From the NCBI RefSeq assembly GCF_000834655.1, contig NZ_JXQQ01000119.1, positions 124,001 through 188,000 of the forward strand: 64,000 bases of DNA, written 5' to 3'. This document shows positions 41,489-49,783 of this stretch, in pieces. The stretch's first letter is position 1. Every line of letters starts with the position of its first letter. This DNA comes from Variovorax paradoxus (lineage in GTDB: Bacteria; Pseudomonadota; Gammaproteobacteria; Burkholderiales; Burkholderiaceae_C). The notes under the pieces are model-generated. The model saw only the letters and a list, made by a program, of their open reading frames with translations. It ran no database searches and had not been told where the DNA came from. Position numbers and translations under genes: made by a program.

Positions 41489-41962
41489 TCAGATGAACAA
41501 CTGGATCGCCGGCAACGCGCGCGTGGCGTTGACGAGGTCGATGCGCTTCTGGCGGATCGCCCAGCCCGAGGGGGCCGATGGCGTGCGCACGAGTTGGTGA
41601 CGGGCCGTGCCGCTCAACAGGATCTGGGATTCGCCCCGCGCCTCGACGTACAGGAACGGCGTGCGCAGCCGCACCTCGTCGCCCGCCTCTTCCTCGATGC
41701 GCGAAGGCTGCAGCACATGCTGGCTGTGGCTCGCGGGGTGCTGCGAATGCGCGCGCGGATTCTTCAATCGATCGACGCGCAGTTGCAGCAGCAGCCGGTC
41801 TTCGTAAGCCAGCGAGTTGTGCGAGAACGGATCGGCCTGCGCCGCACCGAGCAACGGCACCCAGTAATGGCCGTCCTCGGCGAAGAGCGCCAGCCAGTCG
41901 TCCAGGCGCCGCTCGTCGAGCAGGGCCGCCTCATGGGCAACGAAATCGCGTGGGTCGTTCAT
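41489..41962 (-). CDS. Ring-hydroxylating dioxygenase beta subunit (second system)
   Basis: The product has 157 aa from the ATG at 41962. It has the NTF2-like fold of small oxygenase subunits: DERRLDDWLALFAEDGHYWV (residues 15-34) and a terminal RALPAIQLFI. The start overlaps the alpha-subunit stop by 4 bp. It is paralogous to the product of 51422-51910, with the same C-terminal ending LPA(I/V)QLFI. Confidence 0.9.
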   Translation of the reverse strand: MNDPRDFVAHEAALLDERRLDDWLALFAEDGHYWVPLLGAAQADPFSHNSLAYEDRLLLQLRVDRLKNPRAHSQHPASHSQHVLQPSRIEEEAGDEVRLRTPFLYVEARGESQILLSGTARHQLVRTPSAPSGWAIRQKRIDLVNATRALPAIQLFI

Positions 41963-43278
41963 GCCGCGACCTCCGCCGCCATCGCTTTCGCCCACGCGCG
42001 GAACTGGTTGCGCATGAGCAGCTCGTTCGTGCCGTTGGTGGTGATGGTCGATTGCGCAAGTTCGGCCGCATCGAAGTTGCGATGCAGGCTCACCCACTCG
42101 TTGCCGCCGGCGCGCAGGCCCTGCTGGATGCTCTCGAACAAATGCACGTCGTCGTGCGCCACGACCGACATCGGCGAGAACACGAGCCGGTTGTAGCTCA
42201 TCGCACGCTCGAAGAGCAGCGCGGGCGCGCCGGCTGCGCGGAAGCTCCAGGCCTCGATCAGCGTGCGGTCGGCGGCGATCGGGCGGATCACGCGAATGGC
42301 TTGCGGCGAGCCCTTCACCGAGAGGCTGGGATAGAAAACCGAGTTCTGCGGCGAGCGCTGCAGGATGTCGGCCGCGCGCTCGGCCCCATGCGCGGCCTGC
42401 ATCGCGGCCTCGTACTCGGGCAACTGCGCGTAGTTGGAATGGATGCTGAAGTTCACTCCGAGCACGCTGTGCCCGTTGGCGAACACCCGCCCGCCCATCT
42501 TGTCGAAGAATTCGTAGCCCGAGCCGAAGGGCAGGATCTGCTCCATCGCCATCGGCTTGGGATCGGTGGGCGCATGGCCCTCCCACAGCGCCTCGGCCGC
42601 CTTGGTGGCCGACTCGTGCGTCGACATCGGATGCACCGTGTCGTTGATGTTCTCCAGGTACATCTTCCAGTTGCAATGGACGATGTTGCGCAGCACGCCG
42701 CCGCCCACGGTGAGCTTGCCGTCGGGCGAGCGGTCGACCATGTTGTCGATGGTGCCGAGCACCTCGCCGAAGTAGTCCTCGAACGAAGGGCCGGTGTCGG
42801 CCAGGCGCACGAACACGAAGTCGCGGTAGACCTTCACATGTTTCACCACCGACAGCCCCTGCCCCGATTCGCAGGCCTTGAGCTGCGTGCCTTCGTACCC
42901 GTTCTTCAGCGGCAGGCCGAGCGGAGCGCCGTCGAGCTTGTAGGTCCACGCGTGGTACGGGCAGCGAAAGAACCGGCCGGTGTTGCCGCTCTCGTCCGTC
43001 ACCAGCTGCGTGCCCTTGTGCGCGCAGCGGTTGTACATGACATGCACCGCGCCATCGGGCTGCCGCACCATCAGGAGCGGCCGGCCCGCGACCTCCTGCG
43101 TCACGAAGTCGCCCGCCTCGGGCACCTGGCTCGCGTGGCCGAGGAAGACCCAGGTGTTCGCGAACAGGCGCTCCTGCTCGAGCGCGAAGATCTCCTCGCT
43201 CAGGTACAGGTCGCGGTGCACGCGATCGTCCTGCACCAGGGCGGCAACGCGGTCGGGATGATGGCGGTAGCTGGTCAT
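41959..43278 (-). CDS. Rieske ring-hydroxylating dioxygenase alpha subunit (second system)
   Basis: The product has 439 aa. The Rieske [2Fe-2S] site is CAHKGTQ (near residue 85) plus CPYHAW (near residue 107). The mononuclear iron site NDTVHPMSTH (near residue 212) has the two His. The start at 43278 (MTSYRHHPDRV) parallels the start of its paralogue at 53223. No reductase gene accompanies this pair, so it probably uses the reductase at 53244. It acts in the cytoplasm on an aromatic acid; substrate not known. Confidence 0.93.
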   Translation of the reverse strand: MTSYRHHPDRVAALVQDDRVHRDLYLSEEIFALEQERLFANTWVFLGHASQVPEAGDFVTQEVAGRPLLMVRQPDGAVHVMYNRCAHKGTQLVTDESGNTGRFFRCPYHAWTYKLDGAPLGLPLKNGYEGTQLKACESGQGLSVVKHVKVYRDFVFVRLADTGPSFEDYFGEVLGTIDNMVDRSPDGKLTVGGGVLRNIVHCNWKMYLENINDTVHPMSTHESATKAAEALWEGHAPTDPKPMAMEQILPFGSGYEFFDKMGGRVFANGHSVLGVNFSIHSNYAQLPEYEAAMQAAHGAERAADILQRSPQNSVFYPSLSVKGSPQAIRVIRPIAADRTLIEAWSFRAAGAPALLFERAMSYNRLVFSPMSVVAHDDVHLFESIQQGLRAGGNEWVSLHRNFDAAELAQSTITTNGTNELLMRNQFRAWAKAMAAEVAA

Positions 43279-43298
43279 CGGCGGGCGCTCAGTTTTTT

Positions 43299-44444
43299 TC
43301 AGGGGACCAGCTTCCACTGCCCCTTGTTCATCTGCACGATCACCACGCCGCGCTGGTCGGAGCCATAGCGGTCGTCGGGCTTGAAGGTGTAGATGCCGTG
43401 CGTACCCACCAGCTCGCGCGTAGCCACGATGGCATCGCGCAGTGCGGTGCGGTACTGCGGCGTGCCAGGCTCGCCCTTGGTGCGCGAGGCGGCGTCGGCC
43501 AGCAACAGGTAGGCGTCGTAGGTGTACGAGGAGAACGCATCGGTCGGCACCGCGCCGTTCACCTTCTGGTAGGCGTTGCGAAAGCCCATCGACACCTTCT
43601 TGATCGGGTTGCTGTCGGGCAACTGGTCGGCCACGAGCACGGGGCCGCTGGGCACCTGCAGGCCTTCGATCGAAGCGCCGCCTACGCGCACGAAGTCGGC
43701 GTTGATGAGCCCGTGCGTGCCGTAGATCTTGCCCTTGTAGCCACGCTCCGCGAGCGCGATGTAGGGCAGCGCGCCCGGCGTGCCGGAGTTGCCTGCGAAC
43801 ACCGCATCGGGCCGCGCGGCGACGATTTTCAGGATCTGCCCCGCCACCGACGAATCGCTGCGCGCATAGCGCTCGTTCGCCACGACCTTGATGCCGGCCG
43901 TGGCCGCGCTCTTGACCAGCGAGTCGTAGGCCAGGTCACCCAGCGCATCGGAAAAGCCGATGAACGCCACCGTCTTCACGCCCGACTTCTGCATGCGGTC
44001 CACCACGCCCGCGACCATGAGCGGGAACGGTTGCGACACCGTCACCGTCCATGCGCCTTCGGGGCCGGCGATGGTCACCGGCGTGGGCGAGATCAGCGGC
44101 GTGTTGAGCTCGCGCGCCACCGAGGCGATGGCCATCGCGCCCGGCACGCCCGAGGTGCCGATGAGCACGTCGACCTTGTCTTCCGTCACCAGCTTGCGCG
44201 CGTTGCGGCCGGCGGTGGTCGGGTCGGAGGCGTCGTCAAGCACGATCAGCTGGACCTTGCGTCCGCCGATCTCCGGATGCTCGGCGATGGCTGCGCGGAT
44301 GCCCTTTTCGTAGGGCACGCCGAGCGCGGCGACCGGGCCCGAGAGCGAGCTGATGAAGCCGATCTTCAGGTCGGCGGCCATGGCCTGTGCAGTTGCCAGT
44401 GCGACGGCGGTGAGGCCGATGATCCGGGCCAGTTTCTTGTTCAT
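43299..44444 (-). CDS. Periplasmic LivK-type substrate-binding protein, second copy
   Basis: The product has 381 aa. Signal peptide (MNKKLARIIGLTAVALATA, cleavage near AMA), then DLKIGFISSLSGPVAALGVP and a C terminus VQMNKGQWKLVP. It is the middle of three paralogues in the locus. In Variovorax paradoxus one of the three (called iadK2) was reported to matter for growth on indole-3-acetate; by operon order this gene would be that copy, which is inference. It lies 20 bp before the second oxygenase alpha gene. Confidence 0.92.
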   Translation of the reverse strand: MNKKLARIIGLTAVALATAQAMAADLKIGFISSLSGPVAALGVPYEKGIRAAIAEHPEIGGRKVQLIVLDDASDPTTAGRNARKLVTEDKVDVLIGTSGVPGAMAIASVARELNTPLISPTPVTIAGPEGAWTVTVSQPFPLMVAGVVDRMQKSGVKTVAFIGFSDALGDLAYDSLVKSAATAGIKVVANERYARSDSSVAGQILKIVAARPDAVFAGNSGTPGALPYIALAERGYKGKIYGTHGLINADFVRVGGASIEGLQVPSGPVLVADQLPDSNPIKKVSMGFRNAYQKVNGAVPTDAFSSYTYDAYLLLADAASRTKGEPGTPQYRTALRDAIVATRELVGTHGIYTFKPDDRYGSDQRGVVIVQMNKGQWKLVP

Positions 44445-44478
44445 TGAGATTGCTCCAGCGTGTGTTGTGTTCGTTGCG

Positions 44479-45648
44479 TCAGGGGACCAGCTTCCACTGG
44501 CCCTTTTCCAGCTTCACGACCACGCGCGAGCGTTCGTCCGACCCGTAGCGGTCGGTCGGCTTGAAGTTGTAGACGCTGTGCGTTCCCACCAGCTCCCTGG
44601 TGCTCACGATGGCGTCGCGCAGCGCGAGCCGGAACTGCGGCGTGCCCGGCTCGGCCTTGGTGGCGAGCGCGCGCTGGGCTGCGTCCAGGTACAGCAGCCA
44701 GGCGTCGAAGGTGTAGGCCGAGAAGGCGTCGGTCGGCGGCGCGCCGTTGGCCTTCTGGTAGGCCGCGCGGAAGTCCATCGACACCTTGCGGATCGGGTTG
44801 TCGTTGGGCAGTTGCTCGGCCACGATCACCGGGCCAGTGGGTGCGAGCATGCCTTCGACGGCTGTGCCGCCCACGCGCACGAAGTCGGGGTTGATGAGCG
44901 CGTGCATGCCGTAGATCTGGCCCTTGTATCCACGCTCCGAAAGCGCCAGGTAAGGCAGCGCGCCGGGTGTGCCCGAGGTGCCGGTGATCACCGCATCGGG
45001 GCGCAGCGCCACGATCTTGAGTACCTGCCCGGTCACCGAGGAATCGGCGCGCGCGTAGCGCTCGTTCGACACGATCTTGATGCCCGCGGGCTCCGCGCTC
45101 TTTTGCAGTGCGTCGTACACCAGGTCGCCCCAGGCGTCCGAGAAGCCGATGTAGCCGACCGTCTTCACGCCCGACTTCTTCATGCGCTCGACCACCGCGC
45201 TCACCATGAGCGGCGCGGGTTGCGGCAGCGTGACCATCCATGCGCCCTCTTCGCCCGGCAGGTTCGCGTTGGCGATGGAGATCAGCGGCGTCTTCGTCTC
45301 GCGCGCCACGCCGGCGATGGCCAGCGCACCGGGCGAGCCCGCAGTGCCGATGATGACGTCGACCTTGTCCTCGTCGATCATCTTGCGGGCGTTGCGCGCG
45401 GCGGTGGTCGGGTCCGAGGCGTCGTCCAGCTGCACCAGCTGGATCTTGCGGCCGCCCAGGTCCGCCTTGTAGGCGATCGCGGCCTTCATGCCTTTCTCGT
45501 AGGGAATGCCCAGCGACGACACCGGCCCCGAGAGCGACGTGATGAAGCCGACCTTGAGATCGGCGGCCCACGCGCCAGCCACGGCGCTCAGGGCGCCGAG
45601 GCCCACGGCGATGCCCGCGAGGGCACGGAATCGGTTCAGGACTTTCAT
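44479..45648 (-). CDS. Periplasmic LivK-type substrate-binding protein, first copy
   Basis: The product has 389 aa from the ATG at 45648 (MKVLNRFRALAGIAVGLGAL signal peptide). The mature part starts DLKVGFITSLSGPVSSLGIP and ends VKLEKGQWKLVP. It is the closest relative of the neighbouring copy at 43299. The three receptors probably feed one permease and may differ in ligand preference. Confidence 0.92.
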   Translation of the reverse strand: MKVLNRFRALAGIAVGLGALSAVAGAWAADLKVGFITSLSGPVSSLGIPYEKGMKAAIAYKADLGGRKIQLVQLDDASDPTTAARNARKMIDEDKVDVIIGTAGSPGALAIAGVARETKTPLISIANANLPGEEGAWMVTLPQPAPLMVSAVVERMKKSGVKTVGYIGFSDAWGDLVYDALQKSAEPAGIKIVSNERYARADSSVTGQVLKIVALRPDAVITGTSGTPGALPYLALSERGYKGQIYGMHALINPDFVRVGGTAVEGMLAPTGPVIVAEQLPNDNPIRKVSMDFRAAYQKANGAPPTDAFSAYTFDAWLLYLDAAQRALATKAEPGTPQFRLALRDAIVSTRELVGTHSVYNFKPTDRYGSDERSRVVVKLEKGQWKLVP

Positions 45649-45750
45649 GGCGATGCTCCAGAGGTTGTCAAACGGACGATGAAAACGAATACGAGGCTGC
45701 TGCACCACTTCGAGGAACACCGCGGAACCAGCTTTGCCGGGCCGCAGGTG

Positions 45751-45805
45751 TTGCCCCCTGGAAGGGGGTTGGCGCAGCGACACGAAGTGCGCGAAGACTG
45801 GGGGT
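45751..45805 (+). repeat. Dispersed intergenic repeat, copy 2
   Basis: TTGCCCCCTGGAAGGGGG is followed by TTGGCGCAGCGACACGAAG and GACTGGGGGTC. It matches 37306-37355 (opposite strand) and more loosely 16843-16890. It lies in the 160-bp spacer between the first binding-protein gene and the SDR gene. Confidence 0.5.
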
Positions 45806-45809
45806 CATT

Positions 45810-46535
45810 TCAAAGCACCAGGCTGCCGATGCTGGTGCCGCCGCACACGTAGAGCACCTGGCCGGTGACGAAGCTGTTGTCGGGGTCGGCGAAGAAACGC
45901 ACGGCGCGTGCCACATCGGCCGATTCGCCCAGGCGCTTGACCGGCACGGAGGCCGCGAGCGCGCGCTCCTTCTCGCTGCCGGCCTCGACCACGTCGTAGA
46001 ACATGTCGGTGCGGATGGGGCCCGGCGCGACCACGTTCACCGTGATGCCGTCCGCCGCGAGCTCGAGCGCCCAAGTGCGCGCCATGCCCAGCATGCCGGC
46101 CTTGGTCGCGGAATAGCTGGTGCGGGTCGCAAGACCCAGCGCCGCGCGCGAGGACAGCAGCACGACCCGGCCGAAGCGCTGCGCACGCATGGCAGGCAAT
46201 GCGCCCTGCACGAGCTGGATCGCGCAGCCCAGGTGCAGGTCGACCAGCGCATCGAGATCGTCGAGGTTTACCTCGGGCAGCAACGCCGCGCGAATCACGC
46301 CGGCGTTGTGCACGATGGTGGTCGGCGCGAAGCGTTCGACCAGTTCGCGCACCGCTTCGCCCGTGGCGGCGCGGTCGCTCAGGTCGACTTCGAGGCTGTG
46401 CAGCTTCGGATGGTCGATCTCGGCCTTGCGGCGCGCGAGCGACACGACCTCGTAGCCCTGCGCGAGCAGGTCCTCGCAGATCGCCTTGCCGATGCCGGCG
46501 CTGCCGCCGGTGACGGCTGCGACCTTCGGCGTCAT
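45810..46535 (-). CDS. SDR-family dehydrogenase
   Basis: The product has 241 aa from the ATG at 46535, overlapping the cyclase stop by 4 bp. The cofactor loop is TGGSAGIGKAIC. VHNAGVIRAALL, catalytic Ser in VVLLSSRAALG and SYSATKAGML with Tyr and Lys are all present, followed by APGPIRTDMF. By operon order it would be iadJ of the auxin locus; the reaction is not established from sequence. Confidence 0.9.
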   Translation of the reverse strand: MTPKVAAVTGGSAGIGKAICEDLLAQGYEVVSLARRKAEIDHPKLHSLEVDLSDRAATGEAVRELVERFAPTTIVHNAGVIRAALLPEVNLDDLDALVDLHLGCAIQLVQGALPAMRAQRFGRVVLLSSRAALGLATRTSYSATKAGMLGMARTWALELAADGITVNVVAPGPIRTDMFYDVVEAGSEKERALAASVPVKRLGESADVARAVRFFADPDNSFVTGQVLYVCGGTSIGSLVL

Positions 46536-47344
46536 GCCTGCGCTCCCACGAGGGCCAGCACGCGCAGCGGGCTGCCGCTGCCCTTCTCGATCTTCAGCGG
46601 CGGGCAGATCAGCACCGCGCCCGCGGGCGGCAGCAGGTCGAGATTGCTCAGGCACTGCAGGCCGTAGCGCCCCGCGCCATGCATGTAGTAGTGGCACGGA
46701 TACGGCGGCCGCAGGTGATAGCCCTGCCCTGCATCGGTTCCGATGGCTTCCGAGCCGAAGCCCAGCACGTCGCGCTGCTCCACCAGGAAGCGCACGGCCT
46801 CGGTGCTCGGGCCGGGCGTGTGCTGGCCGGTCTCGTCGAAGTTCTGGTAGGCCTCGGGGTCGCTGCGCTTGGACCAGTCGGTACGCATCAGCACCCACGC
46901 GCCCTTCGGGATGCGGCCGTGCGCGGCTTCGTAGCGCTCGATGTCGGCCACGCTCAGCAGGTAGTCGTCGTTGCCCTGTACATCGGCCGAGCAGTCGATC
47001 ACGCAGGCCGGCGCGACGAAGTTCTGCACGGGAATCGTGTCGACGGAGTTGTTCGGCAGGTCGCGGCCCGAGATCCAGTGGATCGGCGCGTCGAAGTGCG
47101 TGCCGGTGTGCTCGCCGCAGGAGAAGTTGTTCCAGTACCAGCCCGGGCCGCGCTCGTCGTACTTCGACACTTCCTCGATGCGGAAGGGCCAGCACTGGCC
47201 CATCTCGGGCGGCAGCGCAATCTGCGGGAACTCGGGCGTGAGCGTCTGCGTGAGGTCGATCACGCGGATGCGGCCGCTCGCCATGGCGGTCACGAGGCCA
47301 CCGAGGATTTCGGCGGCGGACATCAGTTCGGTGGTTGTCGTCAT
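46532..47344 (-). CDS. Cyclase-family metal hydrolase (isatin hydrolase / kynurenine formamidase-like)
   Basis: The product has 270 aa. The metal-binding motif CGEHTGTHFDAPIHW (residues 75-89) has the HxGTHxDxPxH pattern of the cyclase family, which includes isatin hydrolase and kynurenine formamidase. The start at 47344 is chosen from the conserved N terminus. In bacteria degrading auxin through dioxindole and isatin an enzyme of this family opens the isatin ring, so a similar ring-opening step is a reasonable guess here. It overlaps the next gene by 4 bp. Confidence 0.9.
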   Translation of the reverse strand: MTTTTELMSAAEILGGLVTAMASGRIRVIDLTQTLTPEFPQIALPPEMGQCWPFRIEEVSKYDERGPGWYWNNFSCGEHTGTHFDAPIHWISGRDLPNNSVDTIPVQNFVAPACVIDCSADVQGNDDYLLSVADIERYEAAHGRIPKGAWVLMRTDWSKRSDPEAYQNFDETGQHTPGPSTEAVRFLVEQRDVLGFGSEAIGTDAGQGYHLRPPYPCHYYMHGAGRYGLQCLSNLDLLPPAGAVLICPPLKIEKGSGSPLRVLALVGAQA

Positions 47345-47360
47345 CGTGTAGTTCCTGTTC

Positions 47361-48614
47361 TCAGCCGCCCGCGGCCAGCTCGCGTTCGAGCACCTTGGGG
47401 TTGTCGCGCCAGCGCTCGAGCCACTCCTGAGCCACGTCGCCCGGATAGACGTCTTCGACGCCATCGCGCAGCGCCTTCACGATGGCGTTGGCCAGCGCGG
47501 TGGGCGCCAGCTTGGGCGGTGGCGTGTGCTGGTTCCATTCGTCGTCGATGGGTCCCGGGAACACGTTGATCACGCGGATGCCGGCCGGCCGCATCTCGGC
47601 GCGCAGGCACTGCGCGAGCGAATGCGCCGCCGCCTTCGAGGCGCTGAAGGTGCCGTGCGGTGGGAAGTTGCTGAGCGCGTAGATCGACAGCAGGTTGACC
47701 CACGCGGTTGCGCCCGTCGCGCCATCGGCCGAGCGGCCCTTGAGCGCGGGGCCGAATTCTTGCGCCAGGCGCAGCAGGCCGAAGTAGTTGATGTCCATCT
47801 CGGCCTTGGCCACGTCGGTGCCGCGGCGCGCGCCGATGCCGAAGGTGCGGTGCACCTCGGCGTTGTTGATCACGATGTCGACCTTGCCGCCGATGGAGCC
47901 CGCAAGCTCGGTCACCTGCCGGCCATTGGTGAGGTCCAGCGGAACGAGCGTCACCTGCGGCAGCGCCGAGATGTCGTCCAGCCCGTCGCCCATCTTCTTC
48001 CAAGGCTCGGCGTGGCCGACCCAGACGATGTCGGCGCCGGCCTTCACGAGCGCACGCACGATGGCCTGGCCCGTCTCGGTCTTGCCGTCGGTCACCAGCG
48101 CCTTGCGGAACTTGGGGTCGCTGGTCATTTCACGCAGCATCTTGTCGTCGGCCATGTGGGCACTCCCTTCATTCGGAAAACCAATGAGAACGGCCTGGCC
48201 GGCGCGGTCGAGCCGGGCGCCCACGCGCACGCGTTGCGGCGCATCGCCGACCTCGCCGTGCAGGTGGACCATGAGCGTCGGGCCGGCATCCAGGTGCACC
48301 AGGCCCAGCCGCCAGGGCAGCCGCTCGCGGAAGAACAGGTCGTTGCTGTGGTGCAGCGTTGTGCTGCCGAGCAGCTCGCCCTCGCCGCTCTGCGCGCGCC
48401 AGCGCAGAGAAGCCGACAGGCACTTGTGGCAGACCTCGCGCGGCGGGTACTGCACGGTGCCGCAGTCCTCGCAGGTCTGCAGTTCGAAGCGGCCTTCGGC
48501 GGCCGCCGCCGTGAGGCCGAGCGCCACGCGGCCGCGCGCGCCGGGCGGCAGGTTCATCTGCCGGGTGCGCAGCACCGGGTTCTTGCGCGGGGGGCGCATC
48601 ATCGGCATCGTCAT
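47361..48614 (-). CDS. Fusion of OB-fold/zinc-ribbon (DUF35-like) protein with a degenerate SDR
   Basis: The product has 417 aa. Residues 25-150 form a DUF35/ChsH2-like unit: zinc ribbon CEDCGTVQYPPREVCHKC (four Cys) and OB-fold. Residues 160-417 have the SDR fold, but the cofactor loop is irregular (TDGKTETGQAIV) and the catalytic Tyr is Phe (GTFSASKAA), while Lys remains. The frame is continuous. DUF35 proteins usually partner thiolase-like enzymes, and a thiolase gene overlaps this one by 4 bp, so the N-terminal half probably binds that thiolase. The SDR half may bind a ligand without catalysing redox, or use another mechanism. Confidence 0.9.
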   Translation of the reverse strand: MTMPMMRPPRKNPVLRTRQMNLPPGARGRVALGLTAAAAEGRFELQTCEDCGTVQYPPREVCHKCLSASLRWRAQSGEGELLGSTTLHHSNDLFFRERLPWRLGLVHLDAGPTLMVHLHGEVGDAPQRVRVGARLDRAGQAVLIGFPNEGSAHMADDKMLREMTSDPKFRKALVTDGKTETGQAIVRALVKAGADIVWVGHAEPWKKMGDGLDDISALPQVTLVPLDLTNGRQVTELAGSIGGKVDIVINNAEVHRTFGIGARRGTDVAKAEMDINYFGLLRLAQEFGPALKGRSADGATGATAWVNLLSIYALSNFPPHGTFSASKAAAHSLAQCLRAEMRPAGIRVINVFPGPIDDEWNQHTPPPKLAPTALANAIVKALRDGVEDVYPGDVAQEWLERWRDNPKVLERELAAGG

Positions 48615-49783
48615 GCGGGTCTCCCCAGGATCACCGCGCCCGTACAGAGGCAGCGGTCGTAGGTCACCATGCCGAAGCCGGCGACGAGGCCGAGTTGAGC
48701 ACCCGGCACCGCACGCGCTCCGGCTTGATCGGTCAGCTGGCGGATCGCCTCGACCATGCCGAGGAAGCCGCCTGCCGCGCCGGCCTGCCCGGCCGAGAGC
48801 TGGCCGCCGCTCGTGTTGTTCGGGAAGCTGCCGTCGAAGGTCATGGTGTGCGACTGCACGAAGGCCGAGCCCTCGCCCTTCTCGCAGAAGCCCAGGTCCT
48901 CAAACTGCATCATCACGATGACGGGGTAGTCGTCGTAGGTCTGCACGAAATCGAGCGCAGCGGGCTGCACGCCGGCCTGCGCGTAGAGGTCGTCGCGGTC
49001 CTTGCGCCAGCCGCCTTGCACCATGACCGGGTCTTCGGCGTAGGCGTTGTGGCGCTCGATGGCGCCGCGGATCACGGCGTGCGGAAGGCCCAGGTCGCGG
49101 GCGCGCTCCTCGCTCATCACAAGGAAGGCATCGGCACCGGCGCAAGGCATCACGCAGTCGAAGAGATGGATCGGGTCGGAGATGGGCCGCGCGGCCATGT
49201 ATTCGTCGAGCGTCAGGCCCTTCTTGAACATCGCATTCGGGTTGCCCAGGGCGTTGGTGCGCTGGTCCACGCAGATGCGGCCGAAGTCTTCGCGCTTCGC
49301 GCCGAAGGTGCGCATGTAGTTGGCGGTGATGAACGCGAAGATCGAGTTCGGTCCGCCCGAGCCGTAGGGGTAGCTCGCATCTCGTGCGAAGTTGCTGAAG
49401 CTGCCGAGCGTCTGGCGGAAGGAGTCGACGTGGTTGGTGTCGGCGCCCACGCAGGCCACGATGTCGGCATCGCCCGCCTGCACGGCGCGCGCGGCGCGGC
49501 GCAGGCACATCACGCCCGAGGCGCCGCCGGTGGGCACGTGGTCGAGCCAGCGCGGCGACATGCCAAGGTGCTGCGTCACGCCCACGGCCGTGTCGGGCGC
49601 GAGCGAGAAGCTGCTGAGGCACAGGCCGTCGATCGCTTCCTTGGCCACGCCGCTGGCCTGGACCAGCGCCTCGATGGCCTGCCCGACGAACCAGTGCGCG
49701 GTGCGCGTGGAGTAGCGCACGTAGGGCACCGTGATGGGCACGGCCACCGCGACGCCTTCGTAGGAAAGCCGCTGCCTGGTCAT
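48611..49783 (-). CDS. Thiolase-like protein (acetyl-CoA acetyltransferase / lipid-transfer type)
   Basis: The product has 390 aa with thiolase fold. DHVPTGGASGVMCLRRAARA replaces the usual Cys-containing nucleophile loop with Ser/Gly residues, and NNTSGGQLSAGQAGAAGG holds the C-terminal glycine loop. This is the SCP2-thiolase type that acts with DUF35 proteins, for instance in retro-aldol cleavage of acyl-CoA side chains. Adjacent overlap with the OB-fold fusion gene supports a complex. By operon order it would be iadG. Confidence 0.9.
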   Translation of the reverse strand: MTRQRLSYEGVAVAVPITVPYVRYSTRTAHWFVGQAIEALVQASGVAKEAIDGLCLSSFSLAPDTAVGVTQHLGMSPRWLDHVPTGGASGVMCLRRAARAVQAGDADIVACVGADTNHVDSFRQTLGSFSNFARDASYPYGSGGPNSIFAFITANYMRTFGAKREDFGRICVDQRTNALGNPNAMFKKGLTLDEYMAARPISDPIHLFDCVMPCAGADAFLVMSEERARDLGLPHAVIRGAIERHNAYAEDPVMVQGGWRKDRDDLYAQAGVQPAALDFVQTYDDYPVIVMMQFEDLGFCEKGEGSAFVQSHTMTFDGSFPNNTSGGQLSAGQAGAAGGFLGMVEAIRQLTDQAGARAVPGAQLGLVAGFGMVTYDRCLCTGAVILGRPA

